DNA of 9,130 bases, taken from contig JAITXR010000250.1 in the NCBI GenBank assembly GCA_031284665.1, forward strand, positions 1-9,130, in the 5' to 3' direction. The notes below the pieces were generated by a model that saw nothing but the letters and a program-made list of their open reading frames with translations, had not been told where the DNA came from and did not search any database. This DNA comes from Paludibacter sp. (GTDB lineage Bacteria; Bacteroidota; Bacteroidia; Bacteroidales; Paludibacteraceae). This document shows, in pieces, positions 6,875 through 9,130 of the stretch (the stretch's first letter is position 1; every line of letters begins with the position of its first letter). The position numbers and the translations under genes are program-made.

Positions 6875-6892
6875 GTCCCTGCGGGACTTTTT
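6875..6892 (+). terminator. Possible terminator: GTCCC-TGC-GGGAC plus T5
   Basis: A 5-bp GC-rich stem with a 3-nt loop is followed directly by TTTTT (6888-6892). It is the third copy of the GTCCCTGCGGGAC module and the only one with a T-run on the plus strand. It lies about 370 nt after the aminotransferase stop, so it may be the operon's terminator or just repeat debris. Confidence 0.35.
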
Positions 6893-6955
6893 CGCTCATT
6901 AGGACGATTTTTGGATAATCATAAAAAATATTTATCTATATCTAAAATATTTTTA

Positions 6956-6963
6956 TACATTTG
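6956..6963 (+). promoter_or_regulatory. Candidate -7 element for the flavin reductase-like gene
   Basis: TACATTTG exactly matches TAnnTTTG and is identical to the -7 element before the methyltransferase gene. No clear -33 TTG is placed 17-21 nt upstream, so the promoter may be weak or activator-dependent. Transcription from here would give a leader of roughly 110 nt that includes the palindrome at 6992-7026. Confidence 0.4.
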
Positions 6964-6991
6964 CATTTCTAAAATTACGTACAATAATTAT

Positions 6992-7026
6992 TAACTCTAA
7001 CAGGGTTTAAAACCCTGTTAGAGTTA
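6992..7026. repeat. Perfect 17-bp inverted repeat in the leader of the flavin reductase-like gene
   Basis: The arms TAACTCTAACAGGGTTT (6992-7008) and AAACCCTGTTAGAGTTA (7010-7026) are exact reverse complements around a single A. It lies 54 bp before the ATG and downstream of the -7 element. No T-run follows on the plus strand. It could be an mRNA-leader hairpin, a two-fold operator, or another dispersed palindrome. Confidence 0.8.
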
Positions 7027-7080
7027 GAGCAAAATCAAAGCGCAAATTAATTTCTAAATTTTTAATAGACTTTATAATCA

Positions 7081-7644
7081 ATGAAAACAAAACTAACTAT
7101 TTTCGTATTAATGCTATTAGCATTATCGTCGTGTTCAAAATCGTTCAAACAAATTGATGTTAAAACGTTGAAAGACAACCCCGTATCACTATTTGCCGAC
7201 GATTGGATGGTAGTAACGGCAGGCACATCCACCGACTACAACCTAATGACAATAAGTTGGGGCGCGCTCGGCAATTTATGGGGCTACCCTACTGCCACTA
7301 TTTACGTTCGCGACTCGCGAAATACATTTACCTATATGAATCGCGAGCGATATTTCACACTTTGCGCTTTCGGCGAAGAATGTCGCGACAAACTTAAAGT
7401 AATCGGCTCAAAATCAGGGCGCGACATCGACAAAGTAAAGGCTACCGGACTTACGCCGCTCTACACCGACCTCGGAAATGTGTACTACAAAGAAGCACGT
7501 TTGGTTTTGGAATGTGAAAAAGTCTATTTCGACGATTTTGCCCCGAACAACTTCCTCGACCCCGCCGTAGTCAAAATCTACAACAACGAGCCTTCACTGC
7601 ACCGCGTATTTGTAGGAAAAATTCTAAATGTGTGGGTGAAGTAA
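7081..7644 (+). CDS. Flavin reductase-like domain protein with lipoprotein signal peptide
   Basis: A complete 187-residue protein. Residues 1-18 are a lipoprotein signal: Lys2 and Lys4, the hydrophobic run IFVLMLLAL, then LSSC with Cys18. The rest is a flavin reductase-like (FMN-binding split-barrel) domain. It has WMVVTAG (42-48), NLMTISWGALGNLW (54-67), RYFTLCAFGEE (90-100) and the strongly conserved GSKSGRDIDKV (109-119). The domain normally binds FMN and either reduces free flavin with NAD(P)H or acts as a flavin-dependent electron carrier. A lipid anchor would place it outside the cytoplasm, where NAD(P)H is absent, so a classical NAD(P)H:flavin reductase role is doubtful. Related Bacteroidota proteins usually begin near the domain without an export signal. 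It stands alone on the plus strand, with 577 bp before it and a separate promoter after it. Confidence 0.85.
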   Translation: MKTKLTIFVLMLLALSSCSKSFKQIDVKTLKDNPVSLFADDWMVVTAGTSTDYNLMTISWGALGNLWGYPTATIYVRDSRNTFTYMNRERYFTLCAFGEECRDKLKVIGSKSGRDIDKVKATGLTPLYTDLGNVYYKEARLVLECEKVYFDDFAPNNFLDPAVVKIYNNEPSLHRVFVGKILNVWVK

Positions 7645-7742
7645 GTTATCGAAATTACTTGCATTATTTCGGTTTATAAGGTATAAATCTAATTTATCAA
7701 AAACAAAAACACGGATATTTTTTGAGTTTTAAATAAAAAAAA

Positions 7743-7773
7743 TTTGTATTGTCTCATTTTTTATATACATTTG
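7743..7773 (+). promoter_or_regulatory. Strong Bacteroidota-type promoter for the DNA methyltransferase gene
   Basis: TTTG (7743-7746), a 19-nt spacer and TACATTTG (7766-7773) match the Bacteroidota -33/-7 consensus in both boxes and in spacing. The -7 box ends 17 nt before the ATG at 7791, giving a very short leader and a well-supported start. Confidence 0.75.
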
Positions 7774-7790
7774 TTTAATAAAAAATTTAT

Positions 7791-9130
7791 ATGGTAGCCT
7801 ATCAAAATATAAGCACTCGGTTTAAACAAGGTCTAAATCAATTAGGCTTTGCTGTTGCAGATGCTTACGATGATGCTTTATTTTTAGTGGGGGACATACC
7901 GGAAGAAGATTATATAGACATTATTTTCCACCTCAATAATGCCAAAACTTTTGGTGCAGATGCCGTTTATCTGCGCAAACAACTGAATGGCAGTTACAAG
8001 CCACAAGTGTATCTGTTCGACAAAACCGACGAAAGTTTTAGCGAGCAAAACGAAAAAAATATTGCCGATATACAAACCAAACTTTGGACAAGCGGCGAAG
8101 TACCGTTGGCTTGCTTTTTTTACAATACAAATATTAAGATTTTAGACTGCACCAAGCATATTACAAAAGATTACAAACCCGAATATTTAGTACAAAATCT
8201 TAAATATACAGCCAAGGCGGACAAATTGTATAACGAACAATTTGCTGTAAAAATCAAAACCGGCATTTTCTGGGACGAAGAAGTAAATAAGGATAAATTC
8301 AAGTTTTCCAATTCCGCTTATGGCAAATTGATAGAAAACATACACAAGGTGCGCGAACAATTATCCAAGGTTCTGCAAGGTGTTGATGCCCAGATTATCT
8401 CAAAAATTATAGTTCAGTCAATATTAATAAAATATTTAGAAGAGCGAAAATCTTTAAATAAAGATTATTTCCAAAAATATGCAGAAGAAAATTCTCTTGC
8501 CGATGTGCTACGCAATGGAAAAATCCTTGCGTTTTTGGACGTTTTGAATGATAAAGACACAGGCTTAAATGGCAATGTATTTAAGTGGGAAGAAACAGAA
8601 AAAGCAAAATTAAAAGGCAAAGATTTATCTATTCTTGCCGAGTTTCTGGAAACAAGTAAAACAGATGTAAACTCAACACAGCAGGAATTATTTCCCGATA
8701 TGCGATATTTTGAGTTTCAATATATTCCTGTTGAGTTAATCAGCCGTTTGTACGAAGAATTTTTGGGTGAAAACAAAGCCGAGAATGGACTTTACTACAC
8801 ACCTTCACATTTGGCAAAATTATTAGTTGATGAATGTTTGCCATTGAAGAAATACCAAGAAGTAGATTTGACAAAATTTAATGCTCTTGACCCCGCTTGT
8901 GGTTCGGGAATTTTCCTTGTGCTTGTGTTTAAGCGTTTGGTTCAAATGTGGAAACTTCAAAATAGAGATAAAAAATCTAATGAATTACTACCCCCGACAA
9001 TACCTGTACTAAAATCGCTTTTGCGCAATATTTATGGTGTAGATAAAGAAGGGGAAGCCGTAAATTTGGCAGCGTTCAGTTTGAGTTTAGCACTTTGCGA
9101 CGAACTAAAACCAAAAGAAATTATTGACAA
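7791..9130 (+). CDS. N6-adenine DNA methyltransferase (type I/IIG-like), 3' end outside window
   Basis: 446 codons are visible and the gene continues beyond the right edge. Residues about 1-130 form an N-terminal module (GADAVYLRK, then KPQVYLFDKTD, then WTSGEVPLACFFYNTNIKIL) of the kind found before the methylase in stand-alone or type IIG-like enzymes. Its function is unclear, and I cannot point to a complete PD-(D/E)xK nuclease motif. A helical region follows, including KIIVQSILIKYLEERK (205-220), like the helical part ahead of HsdM-type domains. The methylase domain opens with YYTPSHLAKLLVDE (335-348), then SAM-binding motif I LDPACGSGIFLV (366-377), and YGVDKEGEAVNLAAFSLSLA (beginning near residue 417). 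The catalytic NPPY/F motif and any target-recognition domain lie outside the window. Predicted role: sequence-specific adenine methylation in a restriction-modification or other defence locus. The start is fixed by the promoter. Confidence 0.88.
   Translation, partial: MVAYQNISTRFKQGLNQLGFAVADAYDDALFLVGDIPEEDYIDIIFHLNNAKTFGADAVYLRKQLNGSYKPQVYLFDKTDESFSEQNEKNIADIQTKLWTSGEVPLACFFYNTNIKILDCTKHITKDYKPEYLVQNLKYTAKADKLYNEQFAVKIKTGIFWDEEVNKDKFKFSNSAYGKLIENIHKVREQLSKVLQGVDAQIISKIIVQSILIKYLEERKSLNKDYFQKYAEENSLADVLRNGKILAFLDVLNDKDTGLNGNVFKWEETEKAKLKGKDLSILAEFLETSKTDVNSTQQELFPDMRYFEFQYIPVELISRLYEEFLGENKAENGLYYTPSHLAKLLVDECLPLKKYQEVDLTKFNALDPACGSGIFLVLVFKRLVQMWKLQNRDKKSNELLPPTIPVLKSLLRNIYGVDKEGEAVNLAAFSLSLALCDELKPKEIID

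Larger units (their letters stand above)
6504..7080. other. 577-bp gene-free, repeat-rich spacer
   Basis: No gene is seen on either strand. From left to right the spacer holds the tail of the GTTTGAA tandem repeat and a segment around 6617-6655 (TCGGAATCAGGATTTACAG). That segment looks like a dispersed intergenic repeat I associate with Bacteroidota genomes. Next come a GC-rich hairpin (6692-6707), an imperfect ACCGTA-type hairpin (6724-6743) and the 21-bp-arm palindrome (6769-6821). After these lie the 13-bp-arm palindrome (6838-6865), a short hairpin with T-run (6875-6892), a -7 promoter element (6956-6963) and a 17-bp-arm palindrome (6992-7026) in the leader of the flavin reductase-like gene. 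Confidence 0.75.

Noticed and set aside
6689..6892. Possible CRISPR array, because of recurring palindromic modules
   Set aside because: The units differ from each other, spacing is irregular and no equal-length repeats separated by unique spacers are present.
6504..7080. Remnant insertion sequence or a small RNA gene
   Set aside because: No transposase fragment is seen in any frame and no terminal inverted repeats with target duplication can be paired. A small RNA cannot be told apart from the repeat hairpins by eye.

Overview
The window is AT-rich and very probably comes from a member of the Bacteroidota (Bacteroidales-like). Four signs point there. The long (316-residue) NusB is followed by YajC and a YbbR-like protein, a Bacteroidota gene order. 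There is a DUF3276/PUR-domain protein and a FAS1 lipoprotein. Several starts are preceded by the Bacteroidota promoter pattern (TTTG or TTG, about 18-19 nt, then TAnnTTTG), and Shine-Dalgarno sequences are lacking.

Left part, minus strand (1-2797): a PUR-domain nucleic-acid-binding protein is followed after 51 bp by an SDR oxidoreductase resembling the SDR-type fructuronate reductase/mannonate oxidoreductase group. A hairpin plus T-tract terminator follows. After 455 bp without a gene comes a FAS1 (fasciclin) lipoprotein that runs off the left edge. The gene-free stretch holds an unusual pair of mutually exclusive AT-rich inverted repeats and a candidate promoter.

Centre, plus strand (3023-6503): nusB (transcription antitermination), yajC (Sec accessory subunit), a YbbR-like single-pass membrane protein, and a WbpE-like nucleotide-sugar aminotransferase whose start overlaps the ybbR stop by 4 bp. 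yajC has its own good promoter match overlapping the nusB stop. coaE would be the expected gene after ybbR; the sugar aminotransferase sits there instead.

Right part, plus strand: 577 bp without a gene (6504-7080) is packed with repeats. It holds degenerate ~9-nt tandem repeats that begin inside the aminotransferase gene, several palindromes with perfect arms (21 bp, 13 bp, 17 bp) and copies of short palindromic modules. Next is a flavin reductase-like protein carrying a lipoprotein signal peptide. A strong promoter then leads into a large N6-adenine DNA methyltransferase, cut by the right edge, which looks like the start of a restriction-modification or defence locus. No complete new system can be shown within the window. 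The best leads are the repeat cluster, the exported flavin reductase-like lipoprotein and the truncated methyltransferase locus.
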